Part shown: positions 19,774 to 28,317 of the stretch, in pieces
Position numbering within the stretch: position 1 is the stretch's first letter
Layout: each line of letters begins with the position of its first letter
Assembly: GCF_900155475.1 (NCBI RefSeq)
Contig: NZ_FXAM01000001.1
Coordinates: forward strand, 2,281,501-2,345,500
From: Methylomagnum ishizawai
GTDB taxonomy: Bacteria; Pseudomonadota; Gammaproteobacteria; Methylococcales; Methylococcaceae
Length of the DNA: 64,000 nt
Direction: 5' to 3'
The notes under the pieces: generated by a model
Database searches by the model: none
What the model was told of the DNA's origin: nothing
What the model saw: the letters and a program-made list of their open reading frames with translations, nothing else
Position numbers and translations under genes: made by a program

Positions 19774-20562
19774 ATGTGTATTAAAAAATCCGTCGGCAAC
19801 GGCGGCGCCAATGAATCCAGCGATGTCAAAACCATCCAGCTTTTGCTCAATATCAATATCGCCAAGCTCGCGCCCATAACGCGGCTGGTGGTGGACGGGG
19901 GGATCGGCCAGAAGACCATCGCGGCCATCGAGGCTTTCCAAAGCCAGGTCATGGGCCTGACCAGGCCGGATGGTCGCGTCGATCCCGATGGCGGCACCCT
20001 CGCCGGGTTGCGGGCGGGCCTTACCGGCGGGCTGTCGGCGGATGCGCTGCAAGGCATCATGATCCACGCGGCGGCGGCGCACATCGACAAATATGCCCAG
20101 CCCCTGGCCGATGAAATGGCCCGGAACCGGATCGATACCCCCTTGCGCCAAGCCCATTTCCTGGCCCAGGTCGGCCATGAGAGCGGGGAATTGCGCTATT
20201 CGGAGGAGATCGCCAGCGGCGAGGCCTACGAGGGCCGCAAAGACTTGGGCAACACCCAGCCCGGCGACGGCAAGCGCTTCAAGGGCCGTGGACTCATCCA
20301 ATTGACCGGGCGGACCAACTACACCCACTATGGCGAGGCGCGGGGCAAGGATTACACCACCGACGCCACCGCCAAACTGTTGGCCACCGATCCCGTTGTG
20401 GCTGTGGATGTGTCCTGCTGGTTCTGGACCACCCGCGACCTCAACGGATTCGCCGATAAGGACGACATCCTCACCATCACCAAGCGGATCAATGGCGGCA
20501 CCAACGGGCTCGACGACCGCAAGGAAAAGCTGGTCCGGGCCAAGTTTTTCCTGAAGGTTTGA
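19774..20562 (+). CDS. GH19 chitinase/endolysin-like protein with peptidoglycan-binding domain
   Basis: 262-residue protein with two parts. Residues about 1-90 form a peptidoglycan-binding-type helical domain (VKTIQLLLN, GIGQKTIAAIEAFQ). Residues about 95-262 form a glycoside hydrolase family 19 lysozyme-like domain. The latter shows FLAQVGHESGELRYSEE with the likely catalytic Glu, GRGLIQLTGRTNY and the Asn-rich ITKRINGGTNGLDDR end. Proteins of this build are phage endolysins or interbacterial cell-wall toxins. No holin, spanin or signal peptide is visible. Its neighbours are an IS element and terminase-like remnants, so a prophage origin is plausible. The start follows an AGGAG site. Confidence 0.85.
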   Translation: MCIKKSVGNGGANESSDVKTIQLLLNINIAKLAPITRLVVDGGIGQKTIAAIEAFQSQVMGLTRPDGRVDPDGGTLAGLRAGLTGGLSADALQGIMIHAAAAHIDKYAQPLADEMARNRIDTPLRQAHFLAQVGHESGELRYSEEIASGEAYEGRKDLGNTQPGDGKRFKGRGLIQLTGRTNYTHYGEARGKDYTTDATAKLLATDPVVAVDVSCWFWTTRDLNGFADKDDILTITKRINGGTNGLDDRKEKLVRAKFFLKV

Positions 20563-20882
20563 GGCGCGAGCGGGTCGGCCTTCCGCCCCGCCCCGGTGCG
20601 CCCACCGGAAGCCGGCCCGTTCGTTCTGGGGCGGCGCTGTCGGTTTTCCGACCCGGCGGGTCCGGATTGGCCGGAGGGTGACAAGGGCGGCGGGATGGAT
20701 AAACAGGGGCGGAGGCCGGAGCGGCTAATGCCGCCGCGGGTTGCCGCGTCGCGATGGCGCGCGGGGCGGTTGGCATGGTTCGCGCTTGGTGAAGGAAGTT
20801 ATCCCACCGGAGCCAGCCTTATACCCATGCCTACGGCCCACAGGGCCGCTTCCCTCCCATCATAGTCCGCGAGGTTATTGCC
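20563..20882. other. GC-rich intergenic region
   Basis: No gene, RNA or hairpin terminator that I can support. Confidence 0.4.
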
Positions 20883-21125
20883 ATGCTCACACCATCGATA
20901 GACACCTGGATCAGGCGCAGCCTGAAAGCCCTCACTCTTTGGGGATATGGTTGGAAGCGCAGGAAGCAGCGCGATAGCGTTTCCTACCGTATCGAATGGC
21001 AAGACCCCTGCACCGGCCAGTGGCATGGCGAGAAGAACGCGGTGCGGCTGCTGAAATCCCACGTCCTGGCCGATTACAACCAAGCGGCCCGCCGCCGGTC
21101 CCGCGATTACCACAGCTATTTCTAG
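20883..21125 (+). CDS. Small basic protein of unknown function
   Basis: 80 residues, strongly basic, with YRIEWQDPCTGQWHGEKNAV in the middle and a C-terminal RRRSRDYHSYF. The composition looks like a folded small protein and not random sequence, but I do not recognise it. The ribosome site is weak (GAGG at about 12 bases). It ends 19 bases before the left end of the IS element. It could be a truncated or accessory phage gene. Confidence 0.45.
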   Translation: MLTPSIDTWIRRSLKALTLWGYGWKRRKQRDSVSYRIEWQDPCTGQWHGEKNAVRLLKSHVLADYNQAARRRSRDYHSYF

Positions 21126-21144
21126 GAGTGTGTCGGACTTGAAC

Positions 21145-21157
21145 GCTTGGTGTGATT
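21145..21157 (+). repeat. Left terminal inverted repeat core of the IS element
   Basis: Thirteen bases identical to the inverted right end at 22175-22187. Confidence 0.7.
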
Positions 21158-21163
21158 TCAATT

Positions 21164-22090
21164 TCACCAACTGATCAATTTGACGAACGCCAAAGAAGGC
21201 CTTCCAAGTTTCCGGTTCAGCCAGATGCAGAAATTATGGAGCGCCATCTTGGCGGTAACCCTGGCGGCGAACCCGCCGAGTTCGTGGGGCCGTTCCCGGT
21301 CCAGGCGGAACATGTGATGCAAACTGCCATTCACGGTCTCGACCACCTGGCGAATCCCGGCCAACCAACGGCGCCAAGCGCGGGGCCAGGGTTTGCGGCT
21401 GTTCCGCTTGGGCGGGGTGATTACCTCCGCCCCATAGTCCTCCCGCCAGTGCGCGTGCCAATCCTCGCCCTCGAACCCCTTGTCGGTCACGTAGGGGATG
21501 TCGGCGGACAGGCCCACCGTCGGCAGGCGGGCGTCGGCCCGGTGGCGCGCCGCGAAGAAGGTTTCCGCCATGGGCTGGTCCTTGGCGCTGGCCGGGGCGA
21601 ATCCGAAACCGGTGACGACGCCGGCCGGGCCGACCGCCAGCAGCAGGTGGAACCCCTCGAACCACCCCAGGCGGTTGCTCCAGCCGATGTCCGCCAGGCC
21701 GGGAAGCCATCCCAACCCCCGGCGCTTGGCGTCGCGGGTCGGTGCCGCCGTGCCGTCCAGGGCCTCGAACAGGTCGGCGGGTTCGCGCAAAACCTCCGCC
21801 AGGCAGCGGAAACTGGCGGCGATGTCGTCCTGGGCCAGGCGGATCAGCCGGTTGAACTGGCTGCGGTCGGGCAAGCCGGGAAAAGCCCCTCGCAGGTGCC
21901 GCTGCGCGTAGCGGTAGAAGCCGCGTTCGCTCCCAAAGCATTCCCACTGACCCGCGATGGCCAGGGTCACCACCTCGCTGCGCGTCAACCCCGCCGGTGC
22001 GCCCCGCGATCTTTCCGGTGCCCACCGGCTTTTGCAGAAGTCTTCGACGAAGACGTACAGGGCGGTCAGGAAGGTCTTGAAATCGATCAT
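21164..22090 (-). CDS. IS982-family DDE transposase
   Basis: 308 residues from Met at 22090 (the frame is open further upstream into the inverted repeat). The catalytic triad candidates are Asp in FEALDGT, Asp in YVTDKGFEGE and Glu in RQVVETVNG. The ADIGW, FEGFHLLLAV and GFAPASAKD segments match the order of conserved blocks in IS982 transposases. The frame appears intact and the C-terminus is complete, so the element may still be active. Confidence 0.85.
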   Translation of the reverse strand: MIDFKTFLTALYVFVEDFCKSRWAPERSRGAPAGLTRSEVVTLAIAGQWECFGSERGFYRYAQRHLRGAFPGLPDRSQFNRLIRLAQDDIAASFRCLAEVLREPADLFEALDGTAAPTRDAKRRGLGWLPGLADIGWSNRLGWFEGFHLLLAVGPAGVVTGFGFAPASAKDQPMAETFFAARHRADARLPTVGLSADIPYVTDKGFEGEDWHAHWREDYGAEVITPPKRNSRKPWPRAWRRWLAGIRQVVETVNGSLHHMFRLDRERPHELGGFAARVTAKMALHNFCIWLNRKLGRPSLAFVKLISW

Positions 22091-22174
22091 CGCCGTGCTC
22101 CGAATCCAGATGGGATTCAGAGTCTTCCGCGCCCCCGTACTCTCCGTCCGGGCGTTGGATTCGGCCAAATCAAT

Positions 22175-22187
22175 TCACACCAAGCGT
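22175..22187 (-). repeat. Right terminal inverted repeat core of the IS element
   Basis: Reverse complement of 21145-21157. Confidence 0.7.
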
Positions 22188-22489
22188 TTCATCCGCGTGA
22201 AAGCGGCTTATGACCGATTGGACGGGGGCGGGGCATGATCCGGCACCAACGGCCCGCGCTACGGAATCACCATCCGCGCCTACCCTGCGCTGCGGGCGGA
22301 TAGGCTTGTGGATTCAAGCGGTTGCGCGAAAGTAAACGCGGCACTGAACGGCAAACTAAACGGGTTTACCGCCGAAAAACTGGCCTCCCGCCCCGATGGC
22401 CGACGTAATCTCCAGCCCGTCGCCGGGAACGTGGACCGATAAGACAGACGGAGTGGAACCTTCATGAACTACACGACAGCGAACCCCAC

Positions 22490-23254
22490 ATGAAAAACGG
22501 CGCGAAACCCAGTGAAACCAAGAGTTCCACGGAAAGGAACCCCACGACACCACAGCATCCTTGGGAGCGTCGGCCGGGCGAGTCGGAGAGAGCCTTTGCT
22601 GCATTCTGCCGGTATCGGGACATGCAGGTGGGGGAAAGGAGCATCGCCAAGTCGGCGGGGGAGGAGGCAAGTACCCAGAAAGTACGCCGCCACAAGGTTT
22701 GGAGCGCGGAATTCTCATGGGTGGAACGCGCCGCCACCTATGCTGACCACCTGGACCGGATCGCCCGCCAGGAAAGGGAACGGGCCATCCGGGCCATGGA
22801 ACGCCGCCACGCCCACAGCGCCCAGGCCATGCACGCCGTCGTGAACGCCAAGCTGCAAGCCTGGACCAGTACCCCCGAAGCATTGCGGGAAGCCGCCGAG
22901 GCGTTGACGCCCTACCAACTCGCGAGGCTGCTGGACACGGCCACGCGGGTGGAGCGTGCCGCCCTGGGGCATGTGCCCGACCCGCCCCCGAAGAAGCCCG
23001 ACCGGAGTGCCATGCTGGCCGAACTGGCCGAGGTCAAGGCGAAGGCGCGGGAAGGCGGGGATTGGAACCTGTACTTCCGGGCGATGCAGGAGGAACGCCT
23101 CCTCACGGGCGAGGGGACACCCATCGCGGTCAAGGTCGAGGGCGGCGGCGATTGGAAGGCCGACCTGCAAGCCGTGGGCATGGACCCCGACGCCGTGTTC
23201 GAGGAGGCCGTGCGGCTCGCCATGGCGAAGCTGGAAGCACCCACCCAACTATAA
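22490..23254 (+). CDS. Phage terminase-small-subunit-like protein
   Basis: 254-residue soluble protein. The N-terminal part (about residues 25-90) has RPGESERAFAAFCRYRDM, then a putative helix-turn-helix (RSIAKSAGEEASTQKVRRHKVWSAEFSWVERAATYADHLDRIARQ region). This arrangement is common in small terminase-like proteins of tailed phages. The rest is helical, with a charged C-terminus. DNA recognition for genome packaging is the likely original role. No large terminase or portal gene is nearby, so it is probably a leftover of a decayed prophage. Confidence 0.55.
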   Translation: MKNGAKPSETKSSTERNPTTPQHPWERRPGESERAFAAFCRYRDMQVGERSIAKSAGEEASTQKVRRHKVWSAEFSWVERAATYADHLDRIARQERERAIRAMERRHAHSAQAMHAVVNAKLQAWTSTPEALREAAEALTPYQLARLLDTATRVERAALGHVPDPPPKKPDRSAMLAELAEVKAKAREGGDWNLYFRAMQEERLLTGEGTPIAVKVEGGGDWKADLQAVGMDPDAVFEEAVRLAMAKLEAPTQL

Positions 23255-23433
23255 GCCGTGAATCCGGCTTGCCCAGCACTAACACTCCGCGTGGGCAAAG
23301 AGGCGCGGCAGGGAGTGGGAGGCGTAGGTTCTCAGGGCGGAACCCCGGAATATGGGTGGTTCGGCCTCCGTCGTCCGTGAAAATTCCGGTTCCCGATTTT
23401 TCATTTCGTTTCGCTTGAGGCCATGGGAGACAG

Positions 23434-23720
23434 ACGGAAAACCTCTACCCGGTGGACGTGTTCGCCAAACTGTTCGACCTGACCCCCAGGCGCATCAGCA
23501 GTTGGCGAACGATGGGCACTTCCCCAAGGGCGCGAACGGCAAATACGCCCTGGTGCCCACCATCAAGGGCTACATCCGCTTCCTCAAAACACGGCACGGC
23601 GAAGGGAACGACTGGTGTTTCGCTACGCCGGGAGAAAGCCTTGCTCGTCCGCGAGCAACGACTGTCCGCCCAACGGGCAAACCAGACGAGGATGGGAATC
23701 AAAGACAAGGCGGGGGGAAA
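23434..23720 (+). pseudogene. Frameshifted Nu1-like terminase small subunit remnant
   Basis: Three consecutive pieces of one protein can be read in alternating frames. First comes ENLYPVDVFAKLFDLTPRRIS. After a shift near 23500 comes QLANDGHFPKGANGKYALV and IKGYIRFLKTRHGEG. After a shift back near 23610 comes EKALLVREQRLSAQRANQ. Together they match the winged-helix Nu1-type terminase small subunit layout (LF-x-T-x-R-x-I, LA-x-x-G, KYxLxxxIxGYIxFL). At least two frameshifts make it non-functional. Confidence 0.5.
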
Positions 23721-23760
23721 CCGGTCCACCCGGTTCGGTCCAGTCCTTGTAACCCGTCGG

Positions 23761-23810
23761 GTCCACAAGCTTGTGGACCTGCATCCGCGTCTCGTTTGTG
23801 GTCATAATAC
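23761..23810 (+). promoter_or_regulatory. Operator palindrome and -10 element in front of the CRISPR operon
   Basis: GTCCACAAGCTTGTGGAC (23761-23778) is a perfect 18-base palindrome. A good -10 box, CATAAT (23803-23808), starts 28 bases after its CACAAGCTTGTG core. No good -35 is visible, so an activator bound at the palindrome is plausible. The same core recurs near 32874 and 35029. Confidence 0.6.
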
Positions 23811-23839
23811 GGCAACTTGAAAACGAAGGATGCCATGTT

Positions 23840-24985
23840 ATGAACGCAACCGAGGCGACCCCCACGCAGCCGGAAACCTATCCCCGCCGCATCCTGTTGG
23901 CGGTCACCGGCCTGACGCCACAGGTGGTGACCGAAACCCTCTACTATCTGGCCCGTCTGCGTGCCGTGCCGTACATCCCGACCGAAGTGCATTTGTTGAC
24001 GACAGGGGAAGGCGCGTCGCGGGCGGAACTGACCTTGCTGGACGCGGACAAGGGATATTTCCACCGGTTCTGCGATGACTATGGGTTGACCGGCCAAATC
24101 CATTTCGGGCGGGAACATATCCATGTCATCACGGACGGCGACAACCGGCCATTGCCGGATATTTCCACTGAGGAGGACAGCCACGGGGCCGGGGATTTCA
24201 TCGCCAACCGGATACGGCAGATGGCGGAATTCGCGGACAGCTCGCTCCATGTGTCGATTGCCGGGGGGCGCAAGACCATGGGGTTCTATGCGGGCTACGC
24301 GCTGTCGCTGTTCGGGCGGCCACAGGATCGCCTGTCGCATGTCATCGTGTCCGATCCTTTCGAGTCCACCCAGGAATTCTATTACCCCCCGCCCAAACCA
24401 CGGGTGATCTTCACCCGCGACCAGCGCCCGGTCCGCACCGACGAGGCCCGCATCATGCTGGCCGAAATCCCCTTCGTGCGCCTGCGGGACGGGGTTCCCA
24501 AGATGCTGCGCCAAGGCCGGGCCAGTTTCGGCGAGGTGGTGGAGGCCACCCAGCGCAACCTGCTACCCACCTTGGTGACGCTCCTGCCCGTCCGTTGTTC
24601 GGTCCGGGTCGGGGAGGTGGAAGTCCGCCTGGAACCCCGCCAATTCGCGTTCTATGGCTGGCTGGCCGAGCGGCAGGCGGCGGGCGAGCCTCCCCTGCGG
24701 GCCGTCGAGGCCGACGCCGGGGCGTTCCTCGACATCTATTCGCGGGTGTTGCGCGCGCTGGGCCGGGACGAGTTCGCCATCGACGATGTCCTGGACCGCT
24801 TCGAGGGCCGGACCCGGCTCGACCGGAAATTCATCCATGAAACCTGTAGCCGGATCAACGGCAAGCTTGAGGATGCCCTGGGACCGCTGGCCCGTCAGGT
24901 CCACGGCATCCTGGCGACCGGCGAGCGCGGCGAGTCCGAATACGCGCTGGCGGTGCCCATGGACCGTATCAATTGGGAGGAATAG
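23840..24985 (+). CDS. CRISPR-associated CARF protein, NE0113/Csm6-type
   Basis: 381 residues. The N-terminal CARF-like domain begins RRILLAVTGLTPQVVTETLYYL (about residues 16-37) and contains LHVSIAGGRKTMGFYAGYA (residues 136-154), the ligand-site motif of the NE0113 family. These proteins bind cyclic oligoadenylate made by Cas10; some members are classed as ring nucleases or Csm6-like effectors. The C-terminal third is helical and charged (DVLDRFEGRTRLDRKFIHETC), possibly a winged-helix or effector part; I do not see a clear HEPN motif. An AAGGA ribosome site and the operator palindrome precede it. cmr1 starts at the next base after its stop. Confidence 0.82.
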   Translation: MNATEATPTQPETYPRRILLAVTGLTPQVVTETLYYLARLRAVPYIPTEVHLLTTGEGASRAELTLLDADKGYFHRFCDDYGLTGQIHFGREHIHVITDGDNRPLPDISTEEDSHGAGDFIANRIRQMAEFADSSLHVSIAGGRKTMGFYAGYALSLFGRPQDRLSHVIVSDPFESTQEFYYPPPKPRVIFTRDQRPVRTDEARIMLAEIPFVRLRDGVPKMLRQGRASFGEVVEATQRNLLPTLVTLLPVRCSVRVGEVEVRLEPRQFAFYGWLAERQAAGEPPLRAVEADAGAFLDIYSRVLRALGRDEFAIDDVLDRFEGRTRLDRKFIHETCSRINGKLEDALGPLARQVHGILATGERGESEYALAVPMDRINWEE

Positions 24986-26194
24986 ATGTTCGAGGTCAAG
25001 AAGAAAACCATCGAAGCCGAATTCGAGCTGGTGACGCCCGCCTTTATCGGCGGTGCCGACCAGGACCGGGCCGAATTGCGCCCGCCTTCGATCAAAGGGG
25101 CGCTGCGGTTCTGGTGGCGGGCTTTGCGGTGGGGAGAGTTCTACCGGAACAGCGAGAGGAACGAAGCTCAAGCTTTGCGTGAATTGCACCAAACCGAAGC
25201 GGCGTTGTTTGGCGCAGCGATGGATTCCGAACAAAATCACGGCCAAGGATTGTTTTTAATAAAAGTCACCCAACGGCCAAAATCGTTGAAGTTTACAGAA
25301 AATGAAAATATATCACCGGGCTATCAATATCTGCTTGGGATGGGTCTATTCCAAAAAGAGGGGATACGGAGGGGCGTGGTACTTGGTAATTTTTATGTCC
25401 ATTTGCTGTTCAAGAAAGGTTCAGATAAATATCAGATGGAAATCGCAGACTCCCTATGTGCGCTCGGAATGTTCGGAGGGTTGGGCAGTCGGTCCCGTCG
25501 TGGGATAGGTTCAGTCAATCTCCGCAAGCTGGCAATTAACGGTGAATTACAGCCACAAATGGTGCCTGCGGATGAGGATGGCTATATGAAACAAGTTGAA
25601 CGCCTATTTGGAAAAGCATACGGTGAATCTCCACCATTTACGGCGTTTAGCCCGGAGAGCCGGGTTGATATATCGATACACGCTGGGAGCTATAAGGGAT
25701 GTGCCAGGAGTTGGCAGGATGCTCTAAGCCGCATTGGCGATGATTTCCAATTATACAGAAGCTATAGGATAGAAAAAGCGAAGCGCAATTTTGAAGATGA
25801 CCATAACCTGGTTTTAAAAGTCGCAAATCTCAACAAAGTATATCGAGCGCCTAGGCGTATGGTATTTGGGTTGCCGCACAATTATTTTTATAGCAGCGTA
25901 AACGCCAACGTTGAATTGAATCCAGTACACTCCAAAAAGAACCATATTATGGTCCTGACTAAGGAGGGCCGTTCGCGGAGGTCATCGCCGTTTTTTATCC
26001 ATATTCATAAGTTCGGCGCTGGAAAATTCTGCGCGGTACAAATGGTTATACCTGCTTGTTTTTTGCCTGCGGGGGACCGCTTGGAATATTCCGTCAAGAA
26101 AAGGGCGGTTTGCAATGTGACACCTACGCCGGATTGGAAATGCATTACAGACTATCTCGATAGGTTCGGCACACCGTGGAGATTTCCCAAGTGA
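24986..26194 (+). CDS. cmr1: Type III-B CRISPR RAMP protein Cmr1
   Basis: 402-residue Cas7-like subunit that caps the Cmr effector complex. The family signature TPAFIGGADQDRAELRPPSIKGALRFWWRA is nearly perfect in residues about 18-47. A glycine-rich loop GMFGGLGSRSRRGIGSV (about residues 158-174) is the second RAMP hallmark. From about 25200 to 26190 the DNA is visibly richer in A and T than the neighbouring cmr genes, suggesting this gene was replaced or acquired separately. It is directly joined to the CARF gene upstream and overlaps cmr2. Confidence 0.92.
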   Translation: MFEVKKKTIEAEFELVTPAFIGGADQDRAELRPPSIKGALRFWWRALRWGEFYRNSERNEAQALRELHQTEAALFGAAMDSEQNHGQGLFLIKVTQRPKSLKFTENENISPGYQYLLGMGLFQKEGIRRGVVLGNFYVHLLFKKGSDKYQMEIADSLCALGMFGGLGSRSRRGIGSVNLRKLAINGELQPQMVPADEDGYMKQVERLFGKAYGESPPFTAFSPESRVDISIHAGSYKGCARSWQDALSRIGDDFQLYRSYRIEKAKRNFEDDHNLVLKVANLNKVYRAPRRMVFGLPHNYFYSSVNANVELNPVHSKKNHIMVLTKEGRSRRSSPFFIHIHKFGAGKFCAVQMVIPACFLPAGDRLEYSVKKRAVCNVTPTPDWKCITDYLDRFGTPWRFPK

Positions 26195-28317
26195 TAGACG
26201 CTCAATATTTCCATTTCACCCTAGGCCCGGTGCAATCCTTCGTCGCCCAGGCGCGGCGGACGCGGGACTTCTGGGCCGGGTCGTTCCTCTTGTCCTGGCT
26301 GTCCGCCGTGGCGATGCGCGAGGTCGAGGCGCAGGGCGGGAAGATTGTCTTTCCGGGGTTGGACTTGGCGTTCCGGGATGCCTTGACGGGTGGAGCGAAG
26401 CAACGGGGGCCGCAGCAGGGCAGTGTGCCCAACCGCTTCAAGGCCCAGGTCGGCCCCGGATTCGCGCCGGAGCAGGTTGACGTGGCGGTGTGGATGGCTT
26501 GGAAAGCGCTCGCGGAACTCGTGTGGCGGGAAGACTTGGCGGAATTGGTGGGGAAAATCGACGACGGCTCGAAATCGAAAACCGGCCGGCCCAAGATCGA
26601 ACGGCTCTGGCGCAACCAGATCGGGGGATTCTGGGAGATGACTTGGTGCCTGACCGGCGATCCCCTGGAAAGCGACCTCCTGGACCGGCGCAAGAATTGG
26701 CGGACCTACCTGCCGCCGCCGCAAAGCGGGGCCAAATGCGCCGTGATGGAGGGGTGGCAGGAGCTTTCCGGGGCCAAACCGCCGCCCAAATCCAAGGACG
26801 GTTTGGAACAGGCGGCAGCGGAGCGGGAAAGGCCGGATTTTTGGGCCAGGGTCCGCGCCCACCTCCGCACCAGCGACTTGCGGGACGACGAGCGGCTCTG
26901 TGCCATCGCCTTCGTCAAGCGGCGCTTCCACCGCCATTTCCATCGGCTGCAAGGTGTCACCATGCCCGGTGGCTGGACCCTGTACGGCTGGCGTATCGAA
27001 ACCGGCGTGCCTTCGGTGGGCTTCATGGCCGCCGTCCCTTGGCTCGCCGACCTGATCGCCGATCACGACAAGGTGGCGGACGGGGTGTTGGAAGCGCTTT
27101 ATGAAAATGGCTTGGCGCTGGCCGGCGACCACGACGAATGGCGCACCCGCATCCGTTGCGTCGAATCGGCCCTGGACTCCCGCCCTGGGTCCAAGGCGTG
27201 GGAACTGGCCCGCCTGGATGGCTCGGTGTTCTTCCCCGACCTGTACGGTTCCCAGTTCAAGGGCAAGGGGGACGCCGAGAAGAACGCGATGCGCGAAGCC
27301 CTGGCCCGCCTGGGCCGGGGTACGCCGCCGCCGTTCTACGCCCTGCTGCTGATGGACGGCGACAACCTGGGCAAGTCTCTTTCCAACGGCGTGCCCGAGA
27401 CTGGCGATCCCAAAACGAGGAGGCAAGCCGCCGAGAAGCGCGAGCGCCTAATCGCCTTGGCGCTGGAGAAGTTCACTGCTAGGGTCTCTGGCTCCAACAA
27501 GCCCGTGGACACTGTGGCCCTGCCCGATAAAGGCACGGTGGATTTGCATGATGGCTTCCTCGTCTACGCCGGCGGCGACGATGTGCTGGCGCTCCTGCCG
27601 GTGCGCAGCGCCCTGGAATGCGCCCGCAAGCTTCGGCAGGACTACCTGGAATGTTTCGGCGAAGCCCATCGGGTGCTTGGGATCGATCCGGCAAAGCGCA
27701 TTCCCTGTTCGATTTCGGCGGCGATCCAATTCGTCCACGTCCATTGTCCCCTGACCCGCGTCTTGCGCGATGCCCATCATTTGCTTGATGAAATCGCCAA
27801 GGACGGTTGCGGGCGCGATGCCCTGGCGGTGCGGGTGGTCAAGCCGGGCGGCGCGACCTTGGAATGGGCCATGCCCTGGGAAACGGCCCTGACACGGGAC
27901 GAACAAGGGGAAGAAAGCTTGGTGGTCGGCCACATGGCGCGGCGCTTCGCCCAGGAACAGGCGCAGGCAACCGGCCTTAGCAGCAAGTTCCTGTTCGGGA
28001 TGCGGGATATTTTCGACCTCCTGACCGAACCCCCGGACCCGGACGGTCCCGATTGCCCCAAGCGGGCCGACCTCGGCCTCGACGACAGGGCCATCGTCGA
28101 TTTGCTCATGGCGGACTATCTGGCTTCGGGCGGCAATACCGCCCTGCGCGGGGACGGCGAAGCCCGGCCCGCGATCCGTGCCGCCATCGAAGCCCTGTTC
28201 CGGCAATGCCAGCCGCAAACCCGCGGCCCGGAGGGAGGTTTGATCGACATTGGAAGCCCCCGCGCCGACGCCGCGCTGCTGGTGCGCTTCCTCGCCAGCC
28301 AGGGAGCCGCCGCATGA
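26191..28317 (+). CDS. cmr2: Type III-B Cas10 (Cmr2)
   Basis: Large subunit of the Cmr complex and the predicted cyclic oligoadenylate synthase. The GTG start at 26191 is chosen because it overlaps the cmr1 stop as GTGA; an earlier GTG at 26176 is possible. The protein (708 residues) opens with FHFTLGPVQSFVAQARRTRDFWAG, the Cmr2 N-terminal block. The cyclase palm shows LLMDGDNLGKSL (about residue 387) and YAGGDDVLALL with GGDD at about residues 461-464. No HD pair is seen at the N-terminus and the protein is shorter than HD-containing Cmr2 proteins. DNA cleavage is therefore probably absent while signalling is kept. Confidence 0.93.
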   Translation: MIDAQYFHFTLGPVQSFVAQARRTRDFWAGSFLLSWLSAVAMREVEAQGGKIVFPGLDLAFRDALTGGAKQRGPQQGSVPNRFKAQVGPGFAPEQVDVAVWMAWKALAELVWREDLAELVGKIDDGSKSKTGRPKIERLWRNQIGGFWEMTWCLTGDPLESDLLDRRKNWRTYLPPPQSGAKCAVMEGWQELSGAKPPPKSKDGLEQAAAERERPDFWARVRAHLRTSDLRDDERLCAIAFVKRRFHRHFHRLQGVTMPGGWTLYGWRIETGVPSVGFMAAVPWLADLIADHDKVADGVLEALYENGLALAGDHDEWRTRIRCVESALDSRPGSKAWELARLDGSVFFPDLYGSQFKGKGDAEKNAMREALARLGRGTPPPFYALLLMDGDNLGKSLSNGVPETGDPKTRRQAAEKRERLIALALEKFTARVSGSNKPVDTVALPDKGTVDLHDGFLVYAGGDDVLALLPVRSALECARKLRQDYLECFGEAHRVLGIDPAKRIPCSISAAIQFVHVHCPLTRVLRDAHHLLDEIAKDGCGRDALAVRVVKPGGATLEWAMPWETALTRDEQGEESLVVGHMARRFAQEQAQATGLSSKFLFGMRDIFDLLTEPPDPDGPDCPKRADLGLDDRAIVDLLMADYLASGGNTALRGDGEARPAIRAAIEALFRQCQPQTRGPEGGLIDIGSPRADAALLVRFLASQGAAA

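Larger units (their letters stand above)
21145..22187. mobile_element. IS982-like insertion sequence
   Basis: A single transposase gene lies between terminal inverted repeats that share a 13-base exact core, ACGCTTGGTGTGA, at 21145-21157 and inverted at 22175-22187. Similarity continues imperfectly on both sides. I could not identify a target-site duplication, so the exact ends are uncertain by several bases. Total length is about 1.05 kb, normal for IS982. Confidence 0.75.

Noticed and set aside
23840-24985. HEPN RNase motif in the C-terminal part of the CARF protein (RKFIHETC)
   Set aside because: The spacing is R-x3-H rather than R-x4-6-H, and the context does not match known HEPN helices, so I did not call it.
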